Assembly: GCF_001949145.1 (NCBI RefSeq)
Contig: NW_019091415.1
Span: 359,040-423,039 of the forward strand
Direction: 5' to 3'
Length of the DNA: 64,000 nucleotides
Origin: Acanthaster planci
Lineage: Eukaryota > Echinodermata > Asteroidea > Valvatida > Acanthasteridae
Shown here: positions 36,301 through 51,300 of the stretch, piece after piece
Layout: the number at the start of each line of letters is the position of its first letter
Numbering within the stretch: the stretch's first letter is position 1
The notes under the pieces: generated by a model
Databases searched by the model: none
Told to the model about the DNA's origin: nothing
The model's input: only the letters and a program-made list of their open reading frames with translations
Made by a program: the position numbers and the translations under genes

Positions 36301-39300
36301 AGACTGGGAGTGGATTTTGCCCCTCTCCGGGAAACACGGTTGGCTGACACAGGCACACTGAGAGAGAAGGACTAAATGTTCTACTGGCAGGGAAAGGGCA
36401 GTGACGAACACAGGGAACAGGGAGTAGGCTTCGCAGTGAAGAAAACCTTGCTGAAGATGGTGGCACTGGGCAGTAATGGCTCTGCACGACTCCTCGCCCT
36501 CCGCCTCAACACCACTCAAGGCCAAGTCACCCTTGTCAGTGTCTATGCCCTAACACTGACAGCCACACCAGAGGCAAAAGACGAGTTCTACGAGAATCTC
36601 GCAACAACTGTCAGGATCATTCCCAACTCTGACAACTCAATGTCCTTGGAGACTTCAATGCCAGAGTGGGTGCTGACCACGACTCCTAGCCCTCCTGTCT
36701 TGGACCATTTGGCTTTGGCAGAATGAACGACAATGGACAGCAGCTGCTCGAGTTCTGAACCTATCACGATCTGTGCATCACAAACTTGTTTTTCAAGACC
36801 AAGCCCCAACAGAAGGTTTCCTGGAGACATCCGCGCTCAAAGCACTGGCACCAGCTGGACTTGATCCTGACCAGGCGCACCCCACTGAAGAACGTGCTAA
36901 TCACCCGTTCGTTCGAGAGTGCAGATTGCGACACAGACCATTCTTTGCTGCGTTGCAAGGTCAAGCTGTAGCTGAAGAAATTCCATCGTGCTAGACAGCC
37001 TGGAAAGGCACGGATTGATACCAGCAAGATGGCCCAACCAGAACTTGTGGAGCAGTTTGCCTCCACCTTTGAAAAGGAACTTGGTGTAACACAAGAAGGA
37101 GAATCTGCAAAGCAGATGTGAGAAGAGCTGCGAAACACCATCCACCGCACAGCCTTGGCTACCTTTGGGCGGATCACCTCGAAGTCACAGGACTGGTTTG
37201 ATGCATAGTTGACCGAGATGACCCCCGTCATTGAAGCCAAGCGTTTAGCACTTGCTGAGTACAAGAAGTACCCAAACAAGAAGAATCTACAGATTCTCAG
37301 GGTTGCGAGAAGCAAAGTTCAGAAGACTTCTCGGCGCTGTGTCAAGGAGTACTGGACTCAGCTCAGCCAAGACATTCAAACCGCTGCCATAACAGGGGAC
37401 ATCCATGGTATGTAAAATGGCATCAAGAAAGCATTTGGTCCGGCTCAGAGCAAGACTGCCCCCCTCAAATCCTCCACTGGGAAGACGATCACAGAAAAGA
37501 ACAAGCAGATGGAGAGATGGGCGGAACACTACTCCGACCTCTATTCTAGACAGAACACTGTGACACCGTCAGCCCTTGATGCCATCGACTGCCTGCCATC
37601 TATGGACGAACTTGACGCCGAGCCAATCATTGACGAACTCAGCAAGGCTATTGATAGCCTGGCTACTGGCAAGGCACCCGGCAGCGACGGCATACCCCCC
37701 GACCTAATTAAGCACTGCAAGACCGCCCTACTGCTGCCATTGCATGGCGTCCTCTGCCAGTGCTGGAAGGAAGGTGCCGCACCACAGGACATGAGGGACA
37801 CTAAGATCATCACACTCTACAAAAACAAAGGGGAGAGAAGCAACTGCAACAACTACAGGGGCATCTCCCTCCTCAGCGTCGTTGGTAAAGTCTATGCACG
37901 AGTTGTTCTCGTCCGTTTACAGAAGCTTGCCGAGCGTGTCTACCCCAAGTCCCAGTGTGGTTTCCGCACTGAGCGATCAACGGTAGACATGATATTCCCA
38001 TCCGCCAACTCCAGGAGAAATGTAGAGAACAGAACATGCCCTCGTACATCGCCTTCATCGACCTCACCAAAGCATTCGATCTGGTCAGCAGAGAGGGCCT
38101 TTTCAAGATCCTGCCAAAGATAGGATGCCCACCAAAGTTTGCAAGCCTCATTGAATAGTTTCACACCAACATGCAGGGGATAGTGCAGCACGATGGCAAT
38201 GTCTCAGAACCATTCAACACATGTAGCAGAGTGAAACAGGGCTGTGCACTTGCGCCAACCCTCTTTGGGATTTTCTTTGCTATGCTCCTGAGGCATGCCT
38301 TCAGCACAGCAACAGAGGGAATCTACCTGCGCACAAGATCTGATGACAGACTTTTCAACCTCGCCCACCTGAAAGCCAGAACTAAAGTATGCGAGGCTCT
38401 AATCAGAGACATGCTGTTTGCAGACGACGCTGCAGTGGTAACCCATACACAGTAGGAGCTTCAGACCCTAATGGATTGCTTCTCCCAGGCATGCAAGGAC
38501 TTCGGGCTTACCATCAGCCTGAAGAAGACAAACGTATTGGCGCAGGGCACGGAAGCACCACCAACCATCACCATCGACGACTACGAGCTGGAGGTCTTGA
38601 ATCAGTTCACGTATCTGGGGTTCACGATCAGCAACAGCCTCTCCCTTGATACAGAGATCGACAAGAGGATTGGAGAATCAGCCTTCACACTCGCCCGCGT
38701 AACCACACGAGTGTGGGAGAATCTCAAACTCTCTGACATGACAAAGATGGCAGTGTACAACGCCTGCATCATCAGCACACTGCTCTATGGGAGTGAGACG
38801 AGGACAACATACGCCTGGCAGGAAAAGAGACTAAACTCCTTCCACCTGCACTGCATTCGCCACATCCTGGACATATCCTGGCAGGACAAAGTGCCCAACA
38901 CAGAAGTTCTGTCCTGCGCCGGCCTTCCCTCCATGTTTACTCTACCCAGATAGCACAGGCTGCACTGGCTGGGCCATGTTCACCGTATGGAGGATGGCAG
39001 AATCCCCAAAGACGTCCTCTATGGTGAACTGGCGACTGGCAGGAGAGACGTTGGCCGCCCACAGCTTTAGAGACGTCTGTAAGAAAGACATGGAGGCCCT
39101 GGAGATCAACACAGAGTGCTAGGAGGACCTTGCAACAGACCAGTCCAAATGGAAAGCCACTCTGACCAGACAGCTCGAGGCGGGTGAAGAGAGACTGACT
39201 GCTGTAGCATGTGAAAAAAGGACCCGCAGGAAGAACCACCACAGACTCAGCAGCATGAAGACCTCCCTCAAGTGCGACCTATGTGACAGGGCCTGCCATT

Positions 39301-42300
39301 CGCGCATCAGCCTGTTTAGTCACAGGCGGTGCTGTTCCAGCAGAGTAGACATTTAGGATTCTCTTCCATGGTCATCATAGACCAACGGAGGCCGACGACA
39401 ACAGTGTACATGAACAGTGAAGTCACAGAGTAGGCCCTGCATGCAACAGTCGTTGATCACAATATGTTTATGTTGGGCATTGATCCGCCATTTTTATTTG
39501 GCAGTGGTGCAACAAAATTCAGAAAGTTAACATAAAATCTGAGCCTTAAGATGCATGCTTGTGACTGAAAACTTTGCTCTTCATTGAACACTTCCGAGGA
39601 CCCATTCAGTCATGGTACACCAAGCTGACTAGGTTTCATTTAATTCAAAAAATCTCTCGTTTTCTCGTTTCACCATGCAGTACTAGCCTTGTTTCAAGGC
39701 ACCTATGCTGATTCACAGACTGAATTCCCCACATTTGTAATAAGCATACATGTATGTGTGAGTACAAACTTGTTTGCACTTTGATTTCAATGCTAGTAGT
39801 GTGCACGTATGTGTACTGTACCGTGCCACTGTGCTGTGCCAGCTACAGCTGCACACTTGAGGCTCAGACATGCCACAGCGCTTGCAAGTATCGGTACCAG
39901 CGCGAACAACCCAATCTTGAGGCGGAGTAGCACAATTTAGCATGTTTCCAGCATTATTTGTTCATTAAAAGCAAGCATTTTAAAAGGGTTCGGTAGGCAT
40001 TTATTTATGGTTTTGTGCAGAGTTTTCCTTACTTTTGAAGTCATTCTTCGTGAAAAATTTTCAAGTTCCGTTTCCAGCAGTGATTTCCATTTCAAAGTGT
40101 TGATTCCGCAAATTCTGTCTGTTTTCCACGATCGCAGAAAAATCACTGACTCTACATTATATCGACACAAACTGTAGAAAACCATGACAACTGGAACAAT
40201 TGAACCTTCAAAAGACAACCTGGTCCTCAACAACGGAAATGTATGAACTTTAACCCTAGAAAACAAAACCTTTTTTTTAACGCTAACAGTCCCAAATCCT
40301 CCAATTTCAATATGATTTTACAAACACCCTTGGGGTTAGGGTTAAATGAATGAATGAAGAATTGGACATGAAAAATGAAAAATAAAAGATGAAAATGAGA
40401 AAAATGAAATGAAATGATCAGGTCAGATCATAACTGTAGGGGGAGGGGGTGAATCCGCCCCATGGTCTCAGCTGTACCATGACTAATCTTTTTAAAAGTA
40501 GGTATGCAAGTAAAGAATTCAAGTAAATATGAATACATCTGTGATATTTCAATTTAATCCAGATGGGGTTTTGACATCATGGTCTTTTCTAGTTCACACA
40601 TTCATGTGTGTCAGTCCACATGCAATTTTTCTTAGTTGCCAACACTTTCTAAGAGTAAAAATCCATAAAATAGGTTATACACCTATAACATGACGATGAC
40701 ACCAGGCTTTGGTTATGTATGCACTTAATTATGACACTGAGGTAGGACATGATCTTTTGTTCCCCCATGAAAAGTGCACGTGCAAACAAAGGTCTATTCC
40801 ATTTGAAGATGTTAATTTCAAAAGTTAATTTTTAATACAGTTAAGCACATTACATCTCCAAAAAAAATGTGCACCCAAGAACAAAGGTCAAAGTTACATG
40901 TGGTATTTTCTGAGAGAAAAAAAGCTAAATCCCTCATAAGTGTTGCTCATTTAATAATTCAAATATGCTTTCACCTTTAGTTCCCTGTGGAGTTTATTGA
41001 GTTTTTTGTAGAGCTGCCCTGCAGTCATCTCCATCTCAGTTGTGACCAGCTCATGAAATAATCCCACCTTCCATGCATTCCAAAGACTTTCCCACTCCTT
41101 GGTCAACTGCCACACAGTCTCAAGATGATCAAGATCCTAGCACATAATAAATCAAAGTTAAAAACAAATTCATGTTGTCATATGCAAAAAATATCAAGTA
41201 CGTTGCTGCCATAATTTTACAGTATCTACCTGATACTAACATGTCAAAGAATGCTTCCTGTTCTCCAACAACTTAATTTTATTTTTCAGTTACAGATGAA
41301 CAGAAAATTTACTTCCAACAGAAATGCATTATCCTTTGAAAAATGAAAGATATATCCATATTGGAGACTGCTTTGTGAATTCACAATTTTTCATCATCCA
41401 ACTTGAGCTAGAACAAAACAAAAACAAACAATGCAACACATTATTCACTGCATTTAATAGAGTGATGATCAAATCAAGGAGTATTCTGAAAAGGTTTTGC
41501 AAACTTCCACAAACTTTGTATACCAACTAATATGTCAGCATTCAACATTACTATCATTCATTATGTAAATATGTAAATGGGTCATTCTGAAATGTAGCGT
41601 CAGAAGTGGGATACAAGTGCCCCAAATTTTAAAACCTACCTTTTGCCCAGGGATAAGCTGATTTTGTTCTATAACACATGCAGTTTAGACAGATAAAACA
41701 GTGCATGTCACTACTTTGTGCTCTATGTAGCAGAGGTGGATGACTTAAATTTTAATACCACAAGAAATCTAAGGGACAAAAATGGCACATGACAGAATAC
41801 ACAACTATGAAAGAAGTACCAAAATTGGTCTCAATCGATTTTACCTTTTCTGCAGAATTCGACACCTTTTACCATTATATAAACTACAAGATATTACACA
41901 AAGCAAATTATTGGCCTGAGAACACAGCATTGATATTTGAGAGGGGAACCTCCTTATTAAAAGGATAACATGTTGAAAAGCTTAGCACACTGCCTTGATA
42001 TGCATGGGCACGGTGGTTGTGGCAATGCAATGCCTTGAAATGTCTGCAAAACAAGGTTGGACAAAGAACATTTCATTATATGGCTCAATTATGTAACTGT
42101 AAAATCAAGTGTGCATGTCTTTTTAACAGGAATTGCACGTTTCTATTACTCTCACAGCTACTCAATACATGCAGGCCATCAAGTGGCTTCTGGGAATTAA
42201 AATCGTTGTTTGCTGATCTAAAGCTAATTTTACCTTCACTGGATTTTACCTTACTTGATTTTTACCTTCATATTGCTGAAGTTGAGTTCAGCCAATGAAA

Positions 42301-45300
42301 GTTTACTTATTTCTTCACTTTGTTGTTGGAATCTATCCATGGGGTATCGCATCTTTGACATGAATTGAAGTAATCTCAATGGCATCCCTGTCACCTCATC
42401 AGATCTAACGACACTGCCGTCAAGGCTGCAGACAGGAAAGCGAAGCATTCTGCTATAACCCAGTGATGACCAACAACCAGCTGTACTCGCACCTCTTCAT
42501 CCAGAAGTGGTTCTCCCTCTGCAGTCATTATCTGCATCCCAGTGGCCTCATTGTCTTTGGTTCCCACCAACCTCTTAACCTCGGTATTTGTTCCTATGAC
42601 CATGACCATTCCTAAGGCCGTGTTTCCTGCCACACAGCTTTCAACTGCCCTCTTGATGACAATATCATGGCTTAACAACTTTACTGCTGCAGCTAGTGGT
42701 GGTAGAAAACTGTTCCTTTGCCAGTAGCTTGACACGAAAGTGCATCCTCCTGTCACAATGTTCAGTGGCACCACCCCACCTCATCCTTCTGTCACCTCAG
42801 TAATCACTGTCCTTCATCTTGCCATCCTTTCTGTGACCACTGCCCCTCATCCTGCCATTCCGTCCGTGACCTCATGGAGCAGCTGTATCGAGTCTCATCA
42901 AACCACCACTTCCTTAGCCTCATCAACTGGCTTCACAGCACCTCATCTAGCCACACTGAGCATGGTAGGATCCAGAGCCCCTAGACTGCCTGGAACTGGT
43001 CTTGTGGCTGGTGATTAGCTGGGTCAACTGAATAATTTCCATCATGTTACCAATGTTTATAATCTTTTTAGGACCCCTTTCAACTGTCCTAAACAATCAA
43101 TTTTGCTCCAAACCCCTTTGGGGTTTCAAGTTTCCCAGGCTGTAAAGATTGTGTGTGTGCAGATTCGCACACGCATGCTCCAGATACATCTGGTCTGGTC
43201 AAGGCAGCAGGCCAGACTGACACAATGGGAATCCAGTGGCACCTGTACAGCAACTGTGTAGTTCCCTTTTTACTAGGAGTACACATTCAAAAACTCCAGT
43301 TTCAACATCTTAGGTAGCTCTCCCAATACAACAAGCCAAGATCAGCCCCAATTCCCAATGCTCACTCTTTTTGTCCCCCCCACCCACCCAAAATGAAGTT
43401 CCAATTTTGAGAGAGTGCTGTCCCCTTATCCTCATGTCAAGGATACTGAACCGTAATAATATCTTGGTTTTCAAACAGGTTTTCCTCAGGTTACACCAAT
43501 CCTTCAGTGGTTACCATGTGACTTGGAATGTTTTCATAGCCAGTGCAAAATGTCTAGGGCCTTTTACAGCCGTCCCTTTCCTAACTTGCAATGTTAACCA
43601 ATTAATCTCATTCCAAAACCCAAACCAAACTCCTTCCACCTTATTCACCACCACTCCATTCCAATCAGCCAGTCAGTCAACGGTTTCACTGACAAGGAGC
43701 CACACACAGTTCATTGTGCCTACATGTAGTTCAATAAAGCAGTGTCACTGGCGATGTGCACAAGACAAGATGCATGACCGGCAAAAGCTGACATCGAATC
43801 CACTTTTTGCTTGCTTCCAGAATCTCCAGCAGATTATGAACTTTTGGGGTTTATACTTGAAGGATTGTCAGCCAATACCAACTTTTCCTGCTTGATGTAA
43901 TATCATGACATTTTTTGTTCTTCAAGTTTGACAAAGCAGATTGTACATGTACACGTATGGTCTGTAGTTTTCCATCTGTTTGTGATTGGCCATTACTAAA
44001 ACATGGCCAGGGAAGTGAACTTTGGAGATTTCTAAACTAACTGACATCTGCTGACTTATCTCAATTAGTTGTTGGCCCTACACACTAGACTTGGTTGTTG
44101 CTAGGAATATGGAAAAACTTGTATTAAAAATAGAGGTTGATGACTGCCTTTGATCTGATCACGTGGCCATCATCATGGAGATTCAACTGTCCAAACCCAG
44201 CTCATCCAAAAGTCACCATTTCCAGGCGACTGAAACAAATCAATGTAAATGACTTAAAGGCAGACATTCTCCTATCTGAACCTGGTGTTAATTGATTCCC
44301 ACACGAATCTTCATGATCTCATTACACAATACAACCAAGTCTTCCATGAACTCTTAGATAAACATGTTCCATAGGTCCAATGTACATGTACTATCACACT
44401 CCGTCCATACACTCCTTCGTATTCTGATCAACTCCGTGATGTCAACCACTGCAAACAGGCAGTGTGAAAGGAAGTGGCTGAAATCTGGTTTGGAAAGTGA
44501 TCACCAGGTGTACAGAGATAGCTGTCTTGCCTACGGTCAGTATCTCAATAATGCTAAGACAATTACCATAAGGATGGGCTGGCTGGCTGCCATTTTCAGC
44601 AACTATTATACATGAATCAAAGAGACGTCAAATGAATAAGTTGCCAAATGCTACCATCTGGACCTGAATGGGATGTGACTGAATGGTTTGTCAACTAATA
44701 CAAGTAAGATTGAGTATCTTCAAAAGAAACTGGATGTATCACATAGTAGGTCAGTATCTGTACAAATTGAGGAGTCGTGCTCAACCATTCCTGGGTTGCT
44801 GAAACATCCTCGAGTAGTGGGTAGGACTCTTTCTACCTATAGAGATAGATCATTCTCTGTTGCCACACCAGTTGAGTGGAACAAGTTGCCGCTCTATGTT
44901 AGAAGTGCCCCCAGTGTCAGTTGTTGAAACCTCATCTGAAGATCTATTTTTTAAAATTAATTTATGATGTTCGTTTATTTTTATTTTATTTGTTTTTATT
45001 TTTTAATGTTTTGATTTTGATTGTAATTTCTAAGTAACAATGATCATTACTTCACTGGGAAGTATAACTTGGGGCTCTGTCAGTCTTGGAGGGCAGGATG
45101 TGGGTGACTGACCAAACACTCAGCACCACCGTGAAAGTTTTGCCGCTCGAAGGTACAGCGTTTAAATGGTTATTATTTTTCAATAAAAAAGAACTTGTAG
45201 GTAACAGCATAAAACCATATAAAATGATGATTTGTGAAATTATGCACCATTAGAATGACTGAAAGGAAGGAAAATAAAACTGTGGAGTGAAGTGATTTTA

Positions 45301-48300
45301 TTTGAAGTAGACAGTATATAAGCATATGCATAGTATGTGTAGTACGACTCCATGAATAGGAACATTTGCTGGCATAAAATTTGGATCACTCAAAATGTTT
45401 TATTCATTCCCCTGAGGTACAATATAGAGATTTTAATGTATCAAAAAGACAATATCTGCAAATGTCTTACCATTTTGCATTCTGACTAAATTTACTTTTA
45501 GTTTTGAAATCCAAATGAAAGTAGCAAAACACCCAAATCAACATTCACACTTTTTTAGATAAAATTAAAGAGCAAGGACAATATACTGAACACTGCTATG
45601 CCAAACAATTGGGTACACAAAACATTCCTCTTGGATCCTTGAAGAGAGGAAGATACTGAGTTCAAAATGCGGGAATTTGGCATTACTTTTTTCAGGGGGG
45701 GGGGAATAAACTGGCACTGTTTGCCAAAAATCGTTACACAAACAAAATCATGAGGTAGGTCCCCACACGTTTGGACAGATCTGAGCCGTAACAGGGGCAA
45801 TGGTTACTGAAAATTGCTACACCGAAAAACCACTGCACCAAACATTTTGTGTGGCCCCTGTAATGGTTGGTATAGCGATGGTGCACTATATTATAAATAA
45901 TCTATTGACTACTATTGACCTATTTACACATACCTTATCAATTTGTTGAATTTCCTTGGATGGAGGTTGATCAATCTTGAAGATACCAAGTCCTCTACGT
46001 AACTTGGCTTCTTGTTCTTTAAGACTGTTCACTTGATCTCTGATTTGGGAAACCACATGCAGTGCCTCTTCACATGCCAAGGAACTACTAAATGGTCCTT
46101 CAACAAATGAAAGAAATTGAAAATAAAATGTAAAAAAGAAATGAAACCAATAATTTGTGGTCACAAAGATAGACGGATAAGAAATCTGGTGATTTATAGT
46201 ATTCCTTGATTCAAGAAGAAAAATCTGTGTTGGTCAGAAATGTGGTAGGTTGGTCAAAATCATATGATGGATATCTGCTTATTGACAGTCTGTACGTCAA
46301 GATGCTGTTGTGTCTAAAGTGCACCCTCTATAGACAGAAGTGGTTGGCAATATGTTGAAGTGTTACACTTTACAGTCTGGAGTCTGTGCATGCATTATTT
46401 TCCATGCCGTAGCAGATGTTATAAATGTACAACACCTGAATAAATCCCTATCATCTGATTGGGGAATCGTTGATCACATGGCATTGAATTATTTGCATCA
46501 ACACACAGCATGCGCATAAGCGCACGTGCGACATACACACAGAGTGCAAAAAATTTATAACTACTGTGCATTAGAAACGAATAACCAACACCTCCAGATC
46601 AATTGCACTGCAGGTTCTAGTGGTGCAAGTTTCTTTATGGCAAAATGATGGGCGATCAAGCTCCACCATTCATAATTCTACAAAATAATCATGAGAATTT
46701 GTTTGTAAGTAATGCTGCCAAATGATGAAACAAGCTAGGAATATCATGACGGAAAATTAACAGTTTCACAAGTGGACAACTTCTAGTTCGAATTAGTTAA
46801 TTAATCCAGCTGTACTCAGAAAATCAGATGAGGAGGATTTATGCAGGTGTTGTATAAAGCAAATAGTGAATGTTTCGCATTTATGCAATGGTAAGAATAA
46901 TTGCATGAGGTGACAGATGAAACGGTCTATTCCATGAGGCGAAGCCAAGAGGAATAGACGTTTCATCTGTCACTCATCACGCAATTATTCTTACCACTTT
47001 ACTCATAAACACTCATTATTTGTATACCAACACCATGCAATAGACGTTCCTTGCATATCATTAATGTGTACAATTTTAAGCTTCACTTGGCTTTGAGATG
47101 TACCATATATAACAAACATAAACTATGCATTATAGTATGGAAAACCTAGAAGTTATTGATCACCAAAGTCGGCATTCTGCATTTGTAAAGTTTCGCTTCA
47201 GTGACACAGATGTAGATTTGCTCAATTTTTTGGGGTCAATATGAAGGAATTATGAATTTTCAAAATGTTTTTGTTTTCAAATTGAAATCATTTGAAAAAT
47301 ATAAACCTGTATGTGACCTAGTGACCTGCCTGGGTTACCTGGTCCCTCTATTGCTCTCTTTTTGGCATTTTCATTTCCCCATTTTTTTGTCTTGAGAGTA
47401 TTGAAAGTAATCGGTCAACCTACTTGCATTACCTTGTCCCTCTGCTGTCTTTCATAGAAATCCCCCTTCGTCACTTTATATCTTTACAGTCAAGCATAGT
47501 ACTGTATGAACCTAGAACAGCAATGCTGTATAGAGTGCCTTTAGCTGTTTATATTTAATCTGTGTTAGGTTGTGTTTCGTTTTGGTAGCCAAACCATGTA
47601 CACTGAGGGCCCTCTCCCTTTGCGTTGATTCATCAGAACATTCGTTCTGCATTGTACTGATGCAAACTTTTGTGGCTGTGCATGCAGCCATGCAAGTGAG
47701 CTGAAGAGACTCTTGTTGCTGCCCTTTTCTTTGACCAAGACGTGAAGGTTCAGTGCTGCACCTCGTTGGCTTTGGGATGATGCTCAAGCGGTTCAAACTG
47801 AATCACTCTTCTACAAAGTCTTTGTAAGCATTACCATAATATGCTGTGTGCTAACTTTCCCCAAGACGGTACTGCACGTACAACAAAGTGTTTGCACCAT
47901 GCAGCCATTCGGTTTCTTGTTCACTTGTTTAATTGGCACAAGTCATGGGGTGCTGCATGATTAAGTTACAACACTTTCTTTAATATTATTTAATAGATTG
48001 TATAGTACATATAATATATTAAATACATATCCTATACTTTGAGAAAGTCAATTTTCATGTTGGATGAATATCAGGTGCGTCTCGTGACATGTAGATCATG
48101 CATGTGGGATTGCAGTAAGGTGCGAGGTCAAAATACAAACGTTTTTGAAAGCGTTCAACGCTTTGTAAACGCTAAGCCCTACCGACGGTCAACATCGAAC
48201 AGACAAACACTTCAGCAAAGGCTGGCCGAACGGTTGCAGTCGAGTACACCGTGCTTTCTGCAGCTTCCAGACTTCTGGGGTCTGGTGGATGAGTCATGAC

Positions 48301-51300
48301 AATAGCTCTTTACTCTGCAGCTCTGCAGGAGGATTCCGCAGACTGTTTTAACTTAGCTGATAAAGCAGGTGTATTCAGTAGTTGTGTTCAAGTTGCTAAT
48401 AAAGTGTGAAATATCTGCGCTGTCGGTTTCCAGACCAGTCTTTTCAGGTCTCGATACCCTATAATCATGATATTTTGTTTCGGTATCGTGAGTCAAATAC
48501 ACACCTAACTGTATACCTGAAGAATCGAATATACTAACTTGAAATAGTATTTACCTGAATCATACATGACTTAGTGTTCATGTTGGAAAAACAAACATGT
48601 CGAGTTTTATACTAATCTCTGGTGTTTGACTTTACCTATCAAACTTTAATGCACAGTAAATTAAAACAATAAACACAATTTAATCCAGGCGAACTGCCAA
48701 ACCTAGGCAAAAATCATCAAACAAGGCACTTTCGAACCGAACCAAACTGTTCAGTTCGGATGTATGGCTTTAATAATGCATTTCATTGATGGCACACGGG
48801 AATACATACAAAAATACAAGAAAACTTGATAAAAAACAAACACAACGAAAAATGATTAATGAGTTGTACGGCGTGCTCCACACGTGCATGAACATACTGA
48901 AACTTACAATGGCCCACATCATGAGATGGTTGTAAAATGCATGGGGTGAAAATCACTCAGAAATCAACAAAGAACACGCAACGTAAGGCATTGTCGCTGC
49001 ATAACATTTCTAAATTTTCACTACGTCCAGTCGTGCTCATGTATATTCAGATTTATTATTTTATTTGCCAATCTCCGATAGCCACGCCCTTACGTTCCAT
49101 ATTAGGGTAATGACGTTCCATATTAGGCCAATGGTCTCGTAAATGGAGTGCAAAACGAATTTTGGTTGGATGCTGATAACAATCGACTTGCGCTCGATCC
49201 AAGGTGCCTAGGCATCCCCGGATGCCAAGGAGTTTGGTTTATGCTGTGCTTTTGCACAGGGCATAAGTAGATTTTTGTTCGCGCGGTGGCCTAACTTGCC
49301 TTTCATTTGACAATGAAGGGTTTGATCATAGTGCCAATGCGTTGTAATGGAAGTTGCCAGATCTCAAATAACAAAATGCTGTTATCCCTTCAAAAGAGGC
49401 TGATGGAAAATCACCCCTTTGGTCACGTGCACGCCTTCTTTGGAAAGGATCCTCCTGAGATATGCACCGAAAGCCATTTTCTTAGTTGAATCTATTTCAC
49501 AAAAATTACCAAAACACGATTCGCTCGATCTTGCATTCTGTACTGAAGGAGGAAAGTCCTAATTGAGCATGCTGTTTTTTCTATTTGCACATATCTTAAA
49601 ATCGTTTTGTTGAGTCAAGCGTGGTCCGAACACAACCGCTTCTGGTCGGCAAAACACGGTCAGAAACTGCCACACCTCCGGCAGTAACTTTATATGGAAT
49701 GTACCCATAGACAAACTCTGGGGAAACAGTTTAAAAACAAAAAGTATTCAAATCAAAGTTGCTCGTGGATGGGGAGAGAAAGGAGATTCATCATTTTTAT
49801 ACACAGAAATACTATATAGGCCTTTGCAGCACGATCGTAGCGAGCCTAAATTTGATGTCTCAGTGTGCATTGTATGTGTACATGTCCGAACCCCAACCGA
49901 TCCGAAGTTCGGCAAAAAATGTCTGAGCCTTGTCTGAACCGAACCGAACCTTGACACATACTTGCAGCACTATTTGATGCGGAGTTTGAATTTTTTTTTA
50001 CTTTCAAAGAATATGGAACACGTGACTGAAGTTCAAAATAAATTCATATTGTGTGTATGTGGATATTTCCTTTCAGAGACGATAGATCAGGCGGTAAAAT
50101 GAGGCAGCCGTGTTTGGCATTTCCCATATGAACGTATTTATTTTCCAGTCTAAAAAACGCTTAAAGATCTTGTGGCGATGTCTTTTAGTCATGAATTACC
50201 CACTCAAAACGTTTTTGAAGCTAGAGAAATGTCTGTAGCCTAGAATGCAGTTGATTTTGCATCTCTATCACAAGGTGTTTAACCACTAATCCTTACGGCC
50301 AGCCCAGAAAGGCTGATCGGGGCCAATGAAGTTCTAATTGAATAGGATCATTTGTTCACAACTATGGCTGTGTAAGCCACAAACTCCATTGTTGCAGGGT
50401 TGCCCGTGAAGCTGGACAGTTCGGGGCAGACGGTTCTTTTCAATCCGTTGAACTGTCCAACACCAAAAGACGAACGGAATGAAGGGGGATTAACACCAAC
50501 CGTTGAACTGTTTCTAAACCGTCTGTATTTTGACCCCACGCCTAAGATACATTAATTTACATGTAGATTTAGAACCTGATGTTGGGAGACTAGTAATTGA
50601 ATCTTTACAGTGTTCCCACATGTACCTTTAGATCCTTTGGAAAGACTAAATGATGAGGAAGTTGAGATGCACCACAGGAACATGTTGATAATCACTATTC
50701 CTACTGTTTTGAATGCTGCAAGACTCTGAACATTCATTAATATCAGTCTTATCCAAAATATTTTATTCACTGTAATTAAGATCTAGAAAGATTTAGGGTT
50801 TTGTCAAATACATATCCAAAAGATTCATTATATGCACACTTTCATTAAAGGGTCCATGAAGACAATTATGGGCGTGCCGTCTGACTTCAACATTCGTTTA
50901 AATTTAACCTCAAACAAGTTGTACGTGCTCTGAAGAAAACACTGTGGCTAGAAATGCGCTATAGGTCCCGACCACGTGGCTCTTGTGAGTCTGACTTTCA
51001 ATGTCCAAATTCGTCTAAATGTTGATTCAGTGGGAAAGTTATGCACGCTTACCAATCTCTGTAGGTGTTGCCGTAGGCCGCGGGAGATACTGAGATACCT
51101 CTCGGGCGGGGCTGTTTCACCAAACATTTGTTTTGTTTTTCCCAGTTATTAATCAAAACAACAACTTTTACATTCTGGATAACATTTAAAACATACAATT
51201 TTCAATTATAACTAATAAAACCCCCTTTTCATGGGCCCTTTAATTAATAAAGTGCACATGAACTGGAATGATAATGGAAGTCATATTTTGCAAACAAATT

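Larger units (their letters stand above)
35860..39420 (+). mobile_element. Non-LTR retrotransposon, craniofacial-development-protein-2-like, near full length but inactive
   Basis: Layout: GC-rich 5' region (about 35866-36190), endonuclease (from [14 protein letters not shown], 36200), RT ([58 protein letters not shown] at 38417-38428), post-RT ([19 protein letters not shown], about 38965-39020) and a terminal finger [20 protein letters not shown] (39269-39331). This order is that of RTE-like or related LINEs annotated as 'craniofacial development protein 2'. It has at least seven in-frame stops (near 36373, 37207, 37413, 38156, 38453, 38951, 39067) and frameshifts near 36720 and 38000. GC-rich codon use contrasts with the AT-rich host intron, suggesting a fairly recent insertion. 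Confidence 0.85.

Noticed and set aside
36193-36525. Minus-strand frames opposite the large LINE (36-39 kb)
   Set aside because: They are antisense shadows of the GC-rich LINE coding sequence and show no domain.
42391-42774. 127-codon minus frame as a P-type ATPase or transport protein fragment
   Set aside because: A weak resemblance ([21 protein letters not shown]) was not sustained along the frame and no catalytic motif is present.
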